DNA of 64,000 nt, taken from contig NZ_FNDS01000010.1 of the NCBI RefSeq assembly GCF_900099785.1, positions 62,001 to 126,000 of the forward strand, written 5' to 3'. The notes under the pieces are model-generated. The model did no database searches. It was not told the DNA's origin and saw nothing but the letters and a program-made list of their open reading frames with translations. The position numbers and the translations under genes are program-made. Source of the DNA: Pseudomonas panipatensis (GTDB lineage Bacteria; Pseudomonadota; Gammaproteobacteria; Pseudomonadales; Pseudomonadaceae). Shown piece after piece: positions 1-9,336 of this stretch (positions are counted from its first letter, which is position 1; each line of letters begins with the position of its first letter).

Positions 1-37
1 GGACATTCTCGGCGTCGGCTACGCCTGGAAGTTCTGA
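1..37 (+). CDS. C-terminal end of a truncated gene, probably an outer-membrane protein
   Basis: The first bases read in one open frame as the 11 codons DILGVGYAWKF followed by TGA at 35-37. A final aromatic Phe preceded by alternating hydrophobic residues is the classic last beta-strand of Gram-negative outer-membrane barrels, including OmpW/OprG types. A strong rho-independent terminator follows at 77-102 on the same strand, which supports a real gene ending here. The family cannot be decided from 11 residues. Confidence 0.55.
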   Translation, partial: DILGVGYAWKF

Positions 38-76
38 CGCGCCCCGTGCGTCGGCCTGCGCCTTCGCTTCCGCTTC

Positions 77-102
77 AGCCCGCCGCCTGGCGGGCTTTTT
101 TT
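77..102 (+). terminator. Rho-independent terminator
   Basis: Perfect 8-bp stem AGCCCGCC/GGCGGGCT with a GCCT loop, followed by a run of seven T. It closes the gene that ends at 37, and lies just before the 3' end of the convergent alcohol dehydrogenase gene. Confidence 0.9.
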
Positions 103-131
103 CGCGCCGGGTCGGCGCGCCGCGGCGCGCT

Positions 132-1193
132 TCAGCTCCAGGCGTAGCTGGACGGCAGCGAGGCCATGTCGATGACGAAGCGGTAGCGCACGTCCGAGCG
201 CTCCATGCGCTCGAAGGCTTCGTTGATCTGCTCCATGCGGATCATTTCGCACTCCGGGAGGATGTTCTTCTGCGCGCAGAAGTCGAGCATCTCCTGGGTC
301 TCGGCGATGCCGCCGATCACCGAGCCGGCCAGGCGGCGCCGGCCGAGGATCAGCGGGATGGTCACCAGTTCGTCGATCGGTCCGACCTGGCCGACGATGA
401 CCAGGGTGCCGTCGACATCCAGCAGCGGCATGTAGGGCGAGACGTCATGGCGCACCGGCACGGTGTCGATGATCAGGTCGAAGGCGCACTGCGCCGCGGC
501 CATGGCCTGGGCGTCGCTGGACACCAGCAGGCCGTGGGCGCCCAGGGCCAGGGCGTCGCTGCGCTTGTCGGCGCTGCGGCTGAGCACGGTGACCTGGGCA
601 CCGAGCCCGACGGCGAGCTTGACCGCCATGTGGCCGAGACCGCCGAGCCCGATCACCCCGACGCGACTGCCCGGCCCGACGTTCCAGGTGCGCAGCGGCG
701 AGTAGGTGGTGATGCCGGCGCAGAGCAAAGGCGCGGCGCGCGACGGGTCGAGCCCTTGCGGCAGGCGCAGGACGAACTCCTGGCGCGCCACCAGGTGCTT
801 GGCGTAGCCGCCGTAGGTGGTCTCGCCGGTGACACGGTCGCGGTCGTTGTAGGTCTGCGTGTGGTGTTCGCGGCACAGTTGCTCGTCGCCCTTGCGGCAT
901 TGGTCGCAGACCTGGCAGGAATCGACCATGCAGCCGACCGCGACCAGATCACCGACCTTGTGCCGGCTGACCTCGCTGCCGACTTCGCTGACACGACCGA
1001 CGATCTCGTGGCCGGGCACCAGCGGATAGCGGCTGAAGCCCCAATCGTTGCGCGCCTGGTGCAGGTCGGAATGGCAGACGCCGCAGTAGAGGATTTCCAT
1101 GGCCACATCGTTGGGCCGCAGCGCGCGGCGCTCGAAGCTGAAAGGCGCGAGCGGGGCTGTGGCGGACTGGGCGGCGTAACCGATGATTTTCAT
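132..1193 (-). CDS. Zinc-dependent alcohol dehydrogenase, YahK/cinnamyl-alcohol-dehydrogenase type
   Basis: A 353-residue cytosolic medium-chain dehydrogenase predicted to interconvert aldehydes and primary alcohols with NAD(P)H. The catalytic zinc site is visible as GVCHSDLH followed by VPGHE, and the structural zinc site as the four-Cys cluster CQVCDQCRKGDEQLC. The Rossmann glycine motif is GLGGLGH. The ATG at 1193 is preferred because AAGGAG lies about nine bases upstream and family homology begins there; the frame remains open further upstream. It is the last gene of a minus-strand run after the CMD-family and aldo-keto reductase genes, which suggests a shared carbonyl-detoxification role (inference). 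Confidence 0.9.
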   Translation of the reverse strand: MKIIGYAAQSATAPLAPFSFERRALRPNDVAMEILYCGVCHSDLHQARNDWGFSRYPLVPGHEIVGRVSEVGSEVSRHKVGDLVAVGCMVDSCQVCDQCRKGDEQLCREHHTQTYNDRDRVTGETTYGGYAKHLVARQEFVLRLPQGLDPSRAAPLLCAGITTYSPLRTWNVGPGSRVGVIGLGGLGHMAVKLAVGLGAQVTVLSRSADKRSDALALGAHGLLVSSDAQAMAAAQCAFDLIIDTVPVRHDVSPYMPLLDVDGTLVIVGQVGPIDELVTIPLILGRRRLAGSVIGGIAETQEMLDFCAQKNILPECEMIRMEQINEAFERMERSDVRYRFVIDMASLPSSYAWS

Positions 1194-1263
1194 GCGCGGC
1201 GCTCCTTGAAGCACGGGGGGTGAATGCGGTGGCGGCCAGCCCTGGCCGGGTGTCGGCTGCGGC

Positions 1264-2268
1264 TCAGCGGCTGACGCGGCCCTCGATGGGATAGGCCGGG
1301 TCGCTGTAGCCCGGGGTCGATGCATGGCCGGGCGGCACCAGGCTATCGACCAGGCGCTCGTCCTCGGCGTCCAGGCGCAGCTCGAGGGCGTCCAGGTAGC
1401 TGTCCCATTGCGCCTCGGTGCGCGGCCCGGCGATGGCCGAGCTGATCAGGCGGTTGTTGAGCACCCAGGCCAGGGCGAAGGCGATCGAGGTGGTGCCGCG
1501 CGCGGCGGCGCGTTCGGCGATCGCCTGGGCGACTTGCAGCGACTCCGCGCGCCACTCGGTCTGCTGGATGCGCTTGTCGCCGCGGGCGACCCGCGAGTCC
1601 GCCGGTGGCGCGGCATCGACGGCGTATTTGCCGGTCAGCACGCCACGCGCCAGCGGGTTGTAGGAGACCACGCCGAGGCCGTAGTGCGCGGCCGCCGGCA
1701 GTTGCTCCACCTCCGCGGTGCGGTCGACCAGGTTGTACAGTGGCTCGCTGGCAGTGGGCCGCTGCATGCCGAGCTGGTCGGCCAGGCGCGCGACCTCGGC
1801 GATGCGCCAGCCACGGAAATTGGAGAGGCCGTAGTAGCGCACCTTGCCTTGGCGAATCAGGTCGTCGATGGCGCGCAGGCCCTCTTCCAGCGGCGCATCG
1901 GGCAGCGCGCGGTGGAAGTAGAGGATGTCGATGTAGTCGCTGCCCAGGCGCTTCAGGCTGGCCTCCACCGACTGCATGATCCACTTGCGCGACTGGCCCT
2001 GCTGGTTCGGCCCCTCGCCGCCCACATAGCCGAACTTGGTGGCGAGCACCCAGTGATCGCGCTGTGCGGCGATGGCGCGGCCGACGATCTGCTCCGAGCG
2101 GCCGGCATGGTAGACGTCGGCGCTGTCGAGGAAGTTGACGCCCTGCTCGGCGGCCTTGTCGATGATGCGTTTGGCGGTGGCTTCATCGGTTTCGCCGCCG
2201 AACATCATCGCGCCCAGGCACAGCGGCGACACTTTCAAGGCGCTGCGCCCCAGGTAACGGTATTCCAT
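1264..2268 (-). CDS. Aldo/keto reductase
   Basis: A 334-residue NADPH-dependent TIM-barrel oxidoreductase. The N-terminus MEYRYLGRSALKVSPLCLG is typical of the family. The catalytic tetrad can be traced: Asp and Tyr in LDSADVYHAG, Lys in LATKFGY, His in ILYFHRALP. The substrate is unknown; family members reduce aldehydes and ketones. It starts 17 bp downstream of the CMD-family gene and ends 70 bp before the alcohol dehydrogenase, consistent with one transcript of three carbonyl-related genes. Confidence 0.9.
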   Translation of the reverse strand: MEYRYLGRSALKVSPLCLGAMMFGGETDEATAKRIIDKAAEQGVNFLDSADVYHAGRSEQIVGRAIAAQRDHWVLATKFGYVGGEGPNQQGQSRKWIMQSVEASLKRLGSDYIDILYFHRALPDAPLEEGLRAIDDLIRQGKVRYYGLSNFRGWRIAEVARLADQLGMQRPTASEPLYNLVDRTAEVEQLPAAAHYGLGVVSYNPLARGVLTGKYAVDAAPPADSRVARGDKRIQQTEWRAESLQVAQAIAERAAARGTTSIAFALAWVLNNRLISSAIAGPRTEAQWDSYLDALELRLDAEDERLVDSLVPPGHASTPGYSDPAYPIEGRVSR

Positions 2269-2285
2269 GTGTGTGGCTCCGTGGT

Positions 2286-2624
2286 TCAGGCGGCGGACTC
2301 GGCGCCGCGCTCGGTGAAGACGCGCTGGGCGACGCCCAGGGCGGTGGAGGCGGTCGGCCAGCCGGAGTAGAAGGCCAGGTGGGTGATCAGCTCGACCAGC
2401 TCGTCGCGGCTGATGCCGTTGTCCAGCGCCTTGTTCAGGTGGAACGGCAATTCGTTGTCGCGGTAGAGCGCGACCAGGCTGGCCACGGTGATCAAGCTGC
2501 GATCGCGCGGCGACAGGCCTGGACGTTGCCAGACATCGCCGAACAGCACCTCGTCGGTATAGCCGGCCAGCGCCGGGGCGATCTGGCCGAAGGCTTTGCG
2601 CGCGGGGCTCAGGTCATCGCTCAT
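2286..2624 (-). CDS. Carboxymuconolactone decarboxylase (CMD) family protein
   Basis: A 112-residue single-domain CMD-fold protein. The stretch LSPRDRSLITVASLVALYRDN, followed by HLNKALDNGISRDELVE, is the conserved core of PcaC-like proteins. The CxxC pair of AhpD-type peroxidases is absent, so a thiol peroxidase role is unlikely. It is the first gene of the minus-strand CMD - aldo/keto reductase - alcohol dehydrogenase run. Its true substrate is unknown, since most stand-alone CMD proteins next to reductases are uncharacterised. Confidence 0.85.
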   Translation of the reverse strand: MSDDLSPARKAFGQIAPALAGYTDEVLFGDVWQRPGLSPRDRSLITVASLVALYRDNELPFHLNKALDNGISRDELVELITHLAFYSGWPTASTALGVAQRVFTERGAESAA

Positions 2625-2774
2625 GGGGAGTTCTCCGGATGGGGACGGGGCCGCCCCGGCGCTCGCTTCTGCTAGAGCGGCGCCGTGCGCGGGCCGGGGG
2701 GCGCCAGCCTCGGTACGACGGCTGGCGGCAGCCCATGGCGAGCATGGTAGCCAGTGACGACTTAGCGATTAAGC

Positions 2775-2799
2775 CGCATAACCCGCATGCTCTTATGCG
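2775..2799. promoter_or_regulatory. Possible operator, inverted repeat upstream of the CMD operon
   Basis: CGCATAA at 2775-2781 is repeated inverted as TTATGCG at 2793-2799, with an 11-base spacer. It lies in the 280-bp gap that must hold the promoter of the CMD-AKR-ADH operon, about 150 bp upstream of its first codon. No regulator gene is adjacent. Seven-base arms could occur by chance, so this is only a candidate. Confidence 0.25.
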
Positions 2800-2904
2800 C
2801 GAAATTCATCAAAGCGCCCTGCCCGTCCGGGACCGGGTCGGGCGCTCAGGCCAGCGGCTGTGCCCGGGGATGGGCGCGCCGCTGCGTGATCGCTGCGGCG
2901 GCGA

Positions 2905-3495
2905 TCAGCCGAGGTGGAAATGCAGCAGCGCCGACAGGCCGACCAACCCACCACTGGCCGCGACGCCGTAGGTGGCGTACTGCATCCACCGCCGCCGAGT
3001 CAGCAGGCAGATCGCCGCCAGCGAGATGGAGACCTGAATCAGCATGGTGCCCTGCGCCCAGCGGTGATGCAGGTGCAACTCGCCCTCGCTGCGCTCGGCG
3101 TTCAGCGCCACCTGCTGCTCCAGCTCCTGGGCCTTGGCGCGAATCTGCTCCTTCTGCTGCTGGTACTTGTGGATTTCCTCGGCGAAATGCGCGCTCTTCT
3201 GCGGATCGCTCGCCGCCAGCACTGCTCCCAGCTCGGCGAGATTCTGCTTTTCGCCCTTGGCCTGGTAGTAGCTCCACTGGTTGGCCGCCTCGGTCTTGGC
3301 GATGGCTTCCTCGTTCTTGTAGTACAGCGCCTGGCTTTCGGCGGCGCCGCCCTGGTAGGCGAAGATGGCGCCGACGGTGGCCAGGATCGCCGTGGTCACG
3401 GCGATGGCGCCGGTCAGGCGGTCTCGTTTGCGCTGGTGAATCGAGTGCTCCACTTCATGGTCGTGGGGGCCGTGGACTTCATATTCGGTGGACAT
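2905..3495 (-). CDS. DUF4337 family membrane protein
   Basis: A 196-residue protein with one hydrophobic helix near residues 27-47 and another two near residues 150-190. Between them lies a charged, Gln/Lys/Glu-rich helical region (about 55-125) that probably forms a coiled coil. The pattern RDRLTGAIAVTTAILATVGAIF plus the central ALYYKNEEAIAKTEAANQWSYYQAK block matches DUF4337. The function of the family is unknown. It has its own promoter region and stands apart from its neighbours. Confidence 0.8.
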   Translation of the reverse strand: MSTEYEVHGPHDHEVEHSIHQRKRDRLTGAIAVTTAILATVGAIFAYQGGAAESQALYYKNEEAIAKTEAANQWSYYQAKGEKQNLAELGAVLAASDPQKSAHFAEEIHKYQQQKEQIRAKAQELEQQVALNAERSEGELHLHHRWAQGTMLIQVSISLAAICLLTRRRWMQYATYGVAASGGLVGLSALLHFHLG

Positions 3496-3727
3496 GCGGC
3501 GGTACTCCAGGCTGCGCGATGGCGCGCGATTCTAGCAACTGAACGCGACTTTCAGCAGTGCCCGTGGCGGCGCTCGCGCAGGCTCTGGCTCGCCTGCCGC
3601 GAGGCAGGCATGGGACCGACTGAACAACCGCCCCGCAGCGCTCTCGGGAGCAACTACGCTTGCCAGGGTGTCCGGGTCTTTCTTCAACGAGGCCAGGGCA
3701 CGCCGCCGCCCCTCGGGAAGACCACGC

Positions 3728-5017
3728 ATGAGAACAACGTTCAGAAGTCTGCTGCTGTCGTCCCTTCTCGGCACGCTCGGCACGGCCCAGGCCCTGGAAC
3801 TCTACAAAGGCGCGCAGGGAAGCCTGGACTTCAACCTGGAGATCACTGCGGCGCCGCTCTACAGCTCGTACGACTTCGGCACGGCGCAAGCGCGCAGCGT
3901 GCAGTGGCTGGAGAGCTATGTGCGCAGTGGCTTCTCCGGCACAACGCCGCTAGGGGGCGGCGCGGCCTATGCGGGGGTCGGCATCATGACCTCGAAGATT
4001 GTCGGCGACGGCGACGCATCGGCCACCAGCAACGGCCATGAATCCCGCACGGACTTCGATACGGCCTTCGCCGGCTGGAAGAACGACTGGTTCGACCTGT
4101 CCGCGGGGCGCCAGGACTACCAGATGGGCGATGGCTTCCTCATCGATGGCGACCAGCTCAACTATGGCGAACGCCTGGGCAACGGCTTCAATCGCGGCGG
4201 CCTGTACTACCTGTCCGGACGCACCTCGTTCGCCCGCAGCGCGATCCTCCGGCTGCACCCGAGCGACGGCTGGCTGCTGGAGGGCTTTCATCTGGAGTCG
4301 GGCAACAATGGCCAGGGGACGCCGCATCTCGACGGGGTGAACAGCGACTACGCCGTGGACGAGGATAACTCCCTCGGCCTCGCCTATTTCACGGTGAACA
4401 ACGTCGACAGCCATGTCGCCGACGGTCTGTTCGCCCTGCGCAGCGGCCTCGACGTCTACAACCTGCGCGGCAAGAGCGACCTGGGCGTGCCGTCACTCTC
4501 GATCGAAGCCGGCTATGCCGCTGAACGCTCCAGCCAGGTCGATGCCTATGCCTGGTATGCCGGCGCCAGCTACCAGTTCAAGTCCGCGCCGCTGGCGCCG
4601 CAACTCGGCTATCGCTACTCGCGCTTCTCCGGCGACGCCCCCGCGAGCGACAAATCGGAAGCCTTCGATCCCTTGTTCTACGGCTCGACGATCGGCGAGC
4701 CGACCTGGGTCCAGGGCGAGATCGCCGGTACCTTCGCCGGGCCGTTCAACTCGAACGCCAAGGTCAGCCGACTGTCGCTGAACGCCAGCGTCAGCGAGCG
4801 ATTGGCGGTCGGCGCCATGGCCTACCGTTTCGACAGCGCACGCGAGGCCGAGCACCTCGCCGACGAACTGGACCTGCACGTCGAGACCTACCTCAGCGAG
4901 CACCTCGCCCTGGTCCCGATCGTCGGTGTGTGGAAGCCCCGGCAAGGCGCGACAGCGCTCTACGGGGAGAAGAGGCAGCAGACCTTCGTCGCCCTGGTCA
5001 CCTCGTTCAGCCTCTGA
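3728..5017 (+). CDS. Outer-membrane beta-barrel protein, alginate-export/porin-like
   Basis: A 429-residue exported protein. Residues 1-22 form a signal peptide ending at AQA. The rest alternates hydrophobic and polar residues with many aromatic-capped strands, and the protein ends in SFSL, consistent with a barrel of 14-18 strands. The ATG at 3728 was chosen because the signal peptide starts there, even though the frame stays open upstream. The motif GRQDYQMGDGFLIDGDQLNYGE resembles the AlgE-like alginate-export fold, but the assignment is weak. The substrate is unknown. The small cytochrome c gene downstream is convergent. Confidence 0.7.
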   Translation: MRTTFRSLLLSSLLGTLGTAQALELYKGAQGSLDFNLEITAAPLYSSYDFGTAQARSVQWLESYVRSGFSGTTPLGGGAAYAGVGIMTSKIVGDGDASATSNGHESRTDFDTAFAGWKNDWFDLSAGRQDYQMGDGFLIDGDQLNYGERLGNGFNRGGLYYLSGRTSFARSAILRLHPSDGWLLEGFHLESGNNGQGTPHLDGVNSDYAVDEDNSLGLAYFTVNNVDSHVADGLFALRSGLDVYNLRGKSDLGVPSLSIEAGYAAERSSQVDAYAWYAGASYQFKSAPLAPQLGYRYSRFSGDAPASDKSEAFDPLFYGSTIGEPTWVQGEIAGTFAGPFNSNAKVSRLSLNASVSERLAVGAMAYRFDSAREAEHLADELDLHVETYLSEHLALVPIVGVWKPRQGATALYGEKRQQTFVALVTSFSL

Positions 5018-5071
5018 GCCGAGCGCAGCCCGCGCCGGCCGCGCGCGGCTGCGCAGCGACCGGCGCGCTGC

Positions 5072-5404
5072 CTACTTTTGCTCGTGCAGGTAATGCTGAA
5101 TGGCATCCACTTCAGCCTTGCTCGGCTGCCTGCCGTTGTCCGTCTTGAAACTGGCGAGCTGCCAGTGCGGCATCGGGGTTTTCAAGGGTTTGCCAGCATC
5201 GTCGATACCCTTGAGCACGGCGCGCTCGAACAGCTTGGGCTTCCATTCGCTGGCATCGCCCACCAGTTTCGGTGCGCTGCCGCCCATGCCGCGCTCGCCA
5301 TGGCAGACGCTGCAATTGTCGTGGAACAGTTGTTCGCCGTTCGGCCCGGCCGCCAGCGCCGAACAGGCGACCAGCGCTAACAGGACACCGCATGAATGTT
5401 TCAT
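5072..5404 (-). CDS. Small periplasmic c-type cytochrome
   Basis: A 110-residue protein with a signal peptide (residues 1-19, ending ALAA) and a single haem-binding motif CSVCH. The likely distal Met lies in KTPMPHW. Its size and spacing fit class I monohaem cytochromes (Cytochrom_C/CccA type) that shuttle electrons in the periplasm. The ATG at 5404 starts the signal peptide. It stands alone, so its redox partner is not evident. Confidence 0.88.
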   Translation of the reverse strand: MKHSCGVLLALVACSALAAGPNGEQLFHDNCSVCHGERGMGGSAPKLVGDASEWKPKLFERAVLKGIDDAGKPLKTPMPHWQLASFKTDNGRQPSKAEVDAIQHYLHEQK

Positions 5405-5605
5405 CGCACGCTCCAGGCAATCCGTGAGGGGGTATGGGCAGATGGCCGAATGACGACTATCCGCCATCTTTGTGACAGCACATTGAGCATAGGCGTGGCA
5501 GGCGCCGTTCGCCGGATGAGGCGCCGATTCATTGAGCGCGCCAGCCAGCAGCGCTGAGCGCCCGGCCTCCGCCGGCGAGCCCCCGTCCCGGCGTTCGCAC
5601 CCGCC

Positions 5606-6175
5606 TCAGGAACTCAGCGGGCAGCCGTTGGCCAGGCTGCCATGGGTCGATTCGATGGCCGCCGCGAGCTTGCGCAGGTTGGCTTGGTGCGCCACGACCA
5701 AGGCATCGATGGAGTTGCCCGCCGGGGTCTGTAAGGTCATGTGGCAGCTCCTGTCGCTTTTCGTATCGGCCGCGCCGAAACGCCAGACCACATCCAGCAA
5801 CGCATAGCGACCGGGGACCGAGTCGAAGCGCAGCACCTCCACCCACAGGCGCACCTTGCGCGCGCTGTTGCTGCCCGCCCCCGGCGACGCGCTCAACTGC
5901 TCCGCCAGGGCGCTTTGCACCTCCTCGTCGAGGTTGGCGCCCCACCACTCGGTTTCCAGGATTTCCAAGCCACTGTTGCTCTGGCGGATGACGATCTGCG
6001 AGCGATCGACCTGGGGCGGCACCCGCACCTGCTCGACCTGGATGGCCAAGTCCGACGCCGCGCCGCGCGCGTCGGCCGTCGCCGGCACCAGCGTGTGGTA
6101 GTGGATCGGATCGCTGCGGCAGGCGCCGAGCAAGGCGAGCAGGCTCAGGGCTAGCACTTTGGGCAAGACGGACAT
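5606..6175 (-). CDS. pqiC: PqiC-family outer-membrane lipoprotein
   Basis: A 189-residue lipoprotein with lipobox LLGAC (acylated Cys19), followed by a DUF330/PqiC domain. In E. coli, PqiC sits in the outer membrane and docks the PqiB needle, completing an intermembrane lipid channel. The gene starts 15 bp after pqiB and ends the pqiA-pqiA-pqiB-pqiC operon. Order, length and lipobox all agree with the family. Confidence 0.9.
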   Translation of the reverse strand: MSVLPKVLALSLLALLGACRSDPIHYHTLVPATADARGAASDLAIQVEQVRVPPQVDRSQIVIRQSNSGLEILETEWWGANLDEEVQSALAEQLSASPGAGSNSARKVRLWVEVLRFDSVPGRYALLDVVWRFGAADTKSDRSCHMTLQTPAGNSIDALVVAHQANLRKLAAAIESTHGSLANGCPLSS

Positions 6176-6190
6176 GCTGGCGGTCTCCTG

Positions 6191-7840
6191 TCAGTTGCTC
6201 GAACGGGGTTGCAGGTTGGTCGATTCGGCATTCTGCGGGCGACCGCGCAGCAGCGACTCCGGATGCCGGCTCAGGTAATCGGACAACTCGCGCAGGGAAC
6301 GCGACATGCGCTCCAGCTCCCTGAGGGTCTGCGACACCTGTTCGCGCTGGGGCGAGCCTTCGTCCAGCGTGGTGTTGGCCGACTGCAGGGTCTTGCGCAG
6401 GTCGTCGAGGGTCGCCTGTACGCCGGGCAGGGTCTGGTCGTTGAAATGCTTGAGGCCCTTGCGCATCTCCACCAGGTTGCCATTCAGGTTGCTGGCGATG
6501 CTTTCCAGCGGCAGCTTGTTGATCTTGTCGATGACCTTCTGCACTTCATCCTGCAGCTTGTCCAGGCTGCCCGGAATCGTGGGCAGGCGGAACGGCCGCA
6601 GGGAGGGATCGAAATCGACCTTGGCCGCGTCGGGGTAGAAGTCCAGGGAGATGTACAACTGGCCGGTCAACAGGTTGCCGGTGCGCGGCTGCGCGCGCAG
6701 GCCGTGCTCGACGAAGTTGGCGAGGAGCCGGCTGGTGGCTTCCTGGTTGCTCGGAACGTGCTTCAGCTCGTCGATCATCTTCTGATGAGCCGGGCCGATC
6801 CGCTGCGGGAACAGGACCGCGTCGACGATGACCGGGAAGGTGCGGGTCTTGATATCGAAGTCCAGTTGCACCGAGAGCACCTTGCCGACTTCCATGCCCA
6901 TGAATTCCACCGGCGCCCCCGGCTTCAGGCCGCGCAGCGACTCATCGAAGCGCAGGCGGAAATACTGGGCGAGGCCGTCGGGCGGCGCCAGGGCGCTCTG
7001 CTCGTCGGCGAACAGCTCGAAGCTGGCCTTTTCCGCGGCCGGCTGGTCCACCGTGCTGCGTTCCGGCAGGCCGAAGGCGACCCCGCCGATGAGGATCGAC
7101 GACAGCGACTGGGTATTGACCTTGATGCCATCGGCGCCGAAGGCGACATCGACGCCACTGGCATTCCAGAAACGCGTGTCTTGGGTGACGAACGCATCGT
7201 TCGGCGCCAGCACGAAGATACCGATATCGACGCCCTTGCCCTGCGGATCGAGGGCATAGGACACCACCTGCCCCACCGGGATCTTGCGGAAGTACACCGG
7301 CGAGCCGATATCCAGCGAGCCGAGGTCCCTGGCATGCAGGTGGAAGCTCTTGCCCTGCTCGCCATAGGTGATCGCCGGGGGCGACTCCAGCCCGGTGAAG
7401 GTCTTGGCGCGCTCGCCGGACTGGCCGGCGTCGGCGCCGATGAAATTGCCCGAGAACAGCGTATCGACGCCCGACACCCCGCCGGCGCCAATGCGCGGGC
7501 GCACCACCCAGAACACCGAGTCGCGGGTGGCGAAGGACTCCGCTTCCTTGTTCAGTTGCACCTTGGCCGAGACGCTTTTCTTGTCCGCGGCCAGCTCGAC
7601 GGCGGTGACTTCGCCGATCACCACGTTGCGGTACTTGACCTGCGTCTTGTGCGCTTCGAGACCCTGGCCGGTCTTGAAGGTAATGCTGATGACCGGACCT
7701 TCCTGCATCCAGTTGCGCACCACCAGCGAAGCGCCGATGAGCAAGGCCACCACGGGGACGATCCAGACCAGGGAAACGCTCCAGCGCTGGGTCTTGACCT
7801 GTGCCTCGCCCGGCACCGGTGCGTCAGTGTCTTCTTGCAT
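6191..7840 (-). CDS. pqiB: Intermembrane lipid transport protein PqiB (MCE repeats)
   Basis: A 549-residue protein, almost the length of E. coli PqiB. It has one N-terminal inner-membrane helix (about residues 24-42). Three successive MCE domains begin near GPVISITFKTGQGLEAHKTQVKYR, GKSFHLHARDLGSLDIGSPVYFR and YFRLRFDESLRGLKPGAPVEFMG. A long C-terminal helical part (about 440-520) would form the needle. PqiB hexamers span the periplasm and carry lipids. An AAGGAG ribosome site precedes the ATG. The start overlaps the end of the second pqiA gene by 17 bases, implying translational coupling. Confidence 0.93.
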   Translation of the reverse strand: MQEDTDAPVPGEAQVKTQRWSVSLVWIVPVVALLIGASLVVRNWMQEGPVISITFKTGQGLEAHKTQVKYRNVVIGEVTAVELAADKKSVSAKVQLNKEAESFATRDSVFWVVRPRIGAGGVSGVDTLFSGNFIGADAGQSGERAKTFTGLESPPAITYGEQGKSFHLHARDLGSLDIGSPVYFRKIPVGQVVSYALDPQGKGVDIGIFVLAPNDAFVTQDTRFWNASGVDVAFGADGIKVNTQSLSSILIGGVAFGLPERSTVDQPAAEKASFELFADEQSALAPPDGLAQYFRLRFDESLRGLKPGAPVEFMGMEVGKVLSVQLDFDIKTRTFPVIVDAVLFPQRIGPAHQKMIDELKHVPSNQEATSRLLANFVEHGLRAQPRTGNLLTGQLYISLDFYPDAAKVDFDPSLRPFRLPTIPGSLDKLQDEVQKVIDKINKLPLESIASNLNGNLVEMRKGLKHFNDQTLPGVQATLDDLRKTLQSANTTLDEGSPQREQVSQTLRELERMSRSLRELSDYLSRHPESLLRGRPQNAESTNLQPRSSN

Positions 7841-8480
7841 CGCCCGATTTCTCCTTGGAAGGGGGAGCCTGCCAGATCAGGCGCGGCTCGAAACTCATCG
7901 CGGACAACATGGTGAAGACCACCACCAGGCCGAAGAACAGGATGCCGGGACGCGGCTCGATGGTGCCCAGCTCACGCAACTGGACCAGCGCCGCCACCAG
8001 GGCCACGACCAGCACGTCGAGCATCGACCAGTAGCCGATGACTTCGATCAGCCGGTACAACTGGGTGCGCTGCCGACGCGCCCAGAGACTGCCGCGCTGG
8101 ACGCTGACGAGCAGGGTGATCAGGGCAAGGAACTTGACCGCCGGCACGCCGATGCTGGCGATAAAGATGATCAGGGCGATGTCCCAGGCGCCGCTTTCCC
8201 AGAACTCCAGGACGCCGCCGACGATGGTGCTGTCGCTGGCGCTGCCGAACATGCTGGTGTGCATCACCGGCAACAGATTGGCCGGCACATAGAACACCAG
8301 GGCGGCCAGCAGGAAAGCCCAGGTGCGTTCGACCGAGTTGGCCTTGCGCGCGTGCAGCCGCGCGCCGCAGCGGCTGCAGCGCTGCGGCCGGCGCGTTATA
8401 TCGCAGGCCTGGCCGCAACCATGGCACAGGCAGAGGTGCATGGCCGGCGCCAGCGGCGGCAAGCTCACAGCTGATCCCAT
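7824..8480 (-). CDS. pqiA: PqiA domain protein, second half
   Basis: A 218-residue inner-membrane protein with a zinc-ribbon-like N-terminus (CHGCG and CSRCG) and about four transmembrane helices, including NLLPVMHTSMFGSASDSTIVGGVLEF typical of PqiA. E. coli PqiA is one protein of about 417 residues with two such halves. Here each half is a separate gene, a common arrangement in Pseudomonas. The gene overlaps its upstream partner by 16 bases and pqiB by 17 bases. It should pair with the other half as the inner-membrane feeder of PqiB. Confidence 0.9.
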   Translation of the reverse strand: MGSAVSLPPLAPAMHLCLCHGCGQACDITRRPQRCSRCGARLHARKANSVERTWAFLLAALVFYVPANLLPVMHTSMFGSASDSTIVGGVLEFWESGAWDIALIIFIASIGVPAVKFLALITLLVSVQRGSLWARRQRTQLYRLIEVIGYWSMLDVLVVALVAALVQLRELGTIEPRPGILFFGLVVVFTMLSAMSFEPRLIWQAPPSKEKSGDARRH

Positions 8481-9061
8481 AGGTCACGCACGTCGCGCCC
8501 GGCGATGTAGATCAGCAAGACGCTGAGCGCCGCCAGCGCCACCAGGCCAACGCCGGGAATCACATCGAGCAGTCCGGCCAGTTTGATCACGGCGACCAGC
8601 GCGCCCAGCAGGCAGACCTCCAGCATGCTCCAGGGGCGCAAGCCCTCCAGGCCGCGCATGCACAGATTGAAGGCCGGTGCGCGGGTCGCGGCCAGGGCGA
8701 AGCCGAGCACCCAGATCAGCAAGGCGACCTGGACGATCGGCGCGATGATGATGGCCAGGGCGGCGACCAGCGCGATGAAGGTGATGGAACCGCTGCTGAG
8801 GATCATCACCGAGTCCCAGAGCGTCGCTGAGTTTCTCAGCCCCTGGAAATTGATGCTCATCACCGGATAGCAATTGGCGAACACCAGCAGGATCGCAGCG
8901 GTCAGGCTCAGGGCCAGGCGCTGCTGCAGCGAAAGCCCGTCGTGGCGCTGCAACACCGCCCCGCAGCGCACGCAGCGCGCGGTTTGGTGCTTGGCCAGAG
9001 CGGCCTGCCGATAAACCGAATCGCAATACTCGCAGATGATCAATTTGTCGCTGTGGGCCAT
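8465..9061 (-). CDS. pqiA: PqiA domain protein, first half
   Basis: A 198-residue inner-membrane protein. A four-Cys zinc-ribbon (CEYC, CVRC) at the N-terminus precedes about four helices, with the PqiA signature NCYPVMSINFQG. It is the promoter-proximal gene of the pqi operon. The ATG at 9061 is used; another in-frame ATG six codons upstream (9079) cannot be excluded because neither has a strong ribosome site. It probably heterodimerises with the product of the overlapping next gene to form a functional PqiA. Confidence 0.88.
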   Translation of the reverse strand: MAHSDKLIICEYCDSVYRQAALAKHQTARCVRCGAVLQRHDGLSLQQRLALSLTAAILLVFANCYPVMSINFQGLRNSATLWDSVMILSSGSITFIALVAALAIIIAPIVQVALLIWVLGFALAATRAPAFNLCMRGLEGLRPWSMLEVCLLGALVAVIKLAGLLDVIPGVGLVALAALSVLLIYIAGRDVRDLWDQL

Positions 9062-9336
9062 GGTGCGCTCAGGATGCATGCCGTAACGGCAGACCAGCCG
9101 ATATAGCCACAGGACCGCATTTCAGCCCCGCGCTATTGCTCTCCATACTGATTGAAGCAGCCGCGCGGCGATTGGTTGGGTTTTGCACCCAGCCATTTGG
9201 TTATTGAAGAGACGGCAACGATAGCGATTGGCAGTAAGCGCCACGGGCGCGGCGTCCAGACTCCAGGCACGCCACTCGCCGGCGCTCGGCTCGGCGCCGG
9301 GCACTCGTCGGCGCCACCGGCGCTCCGGCATCTACC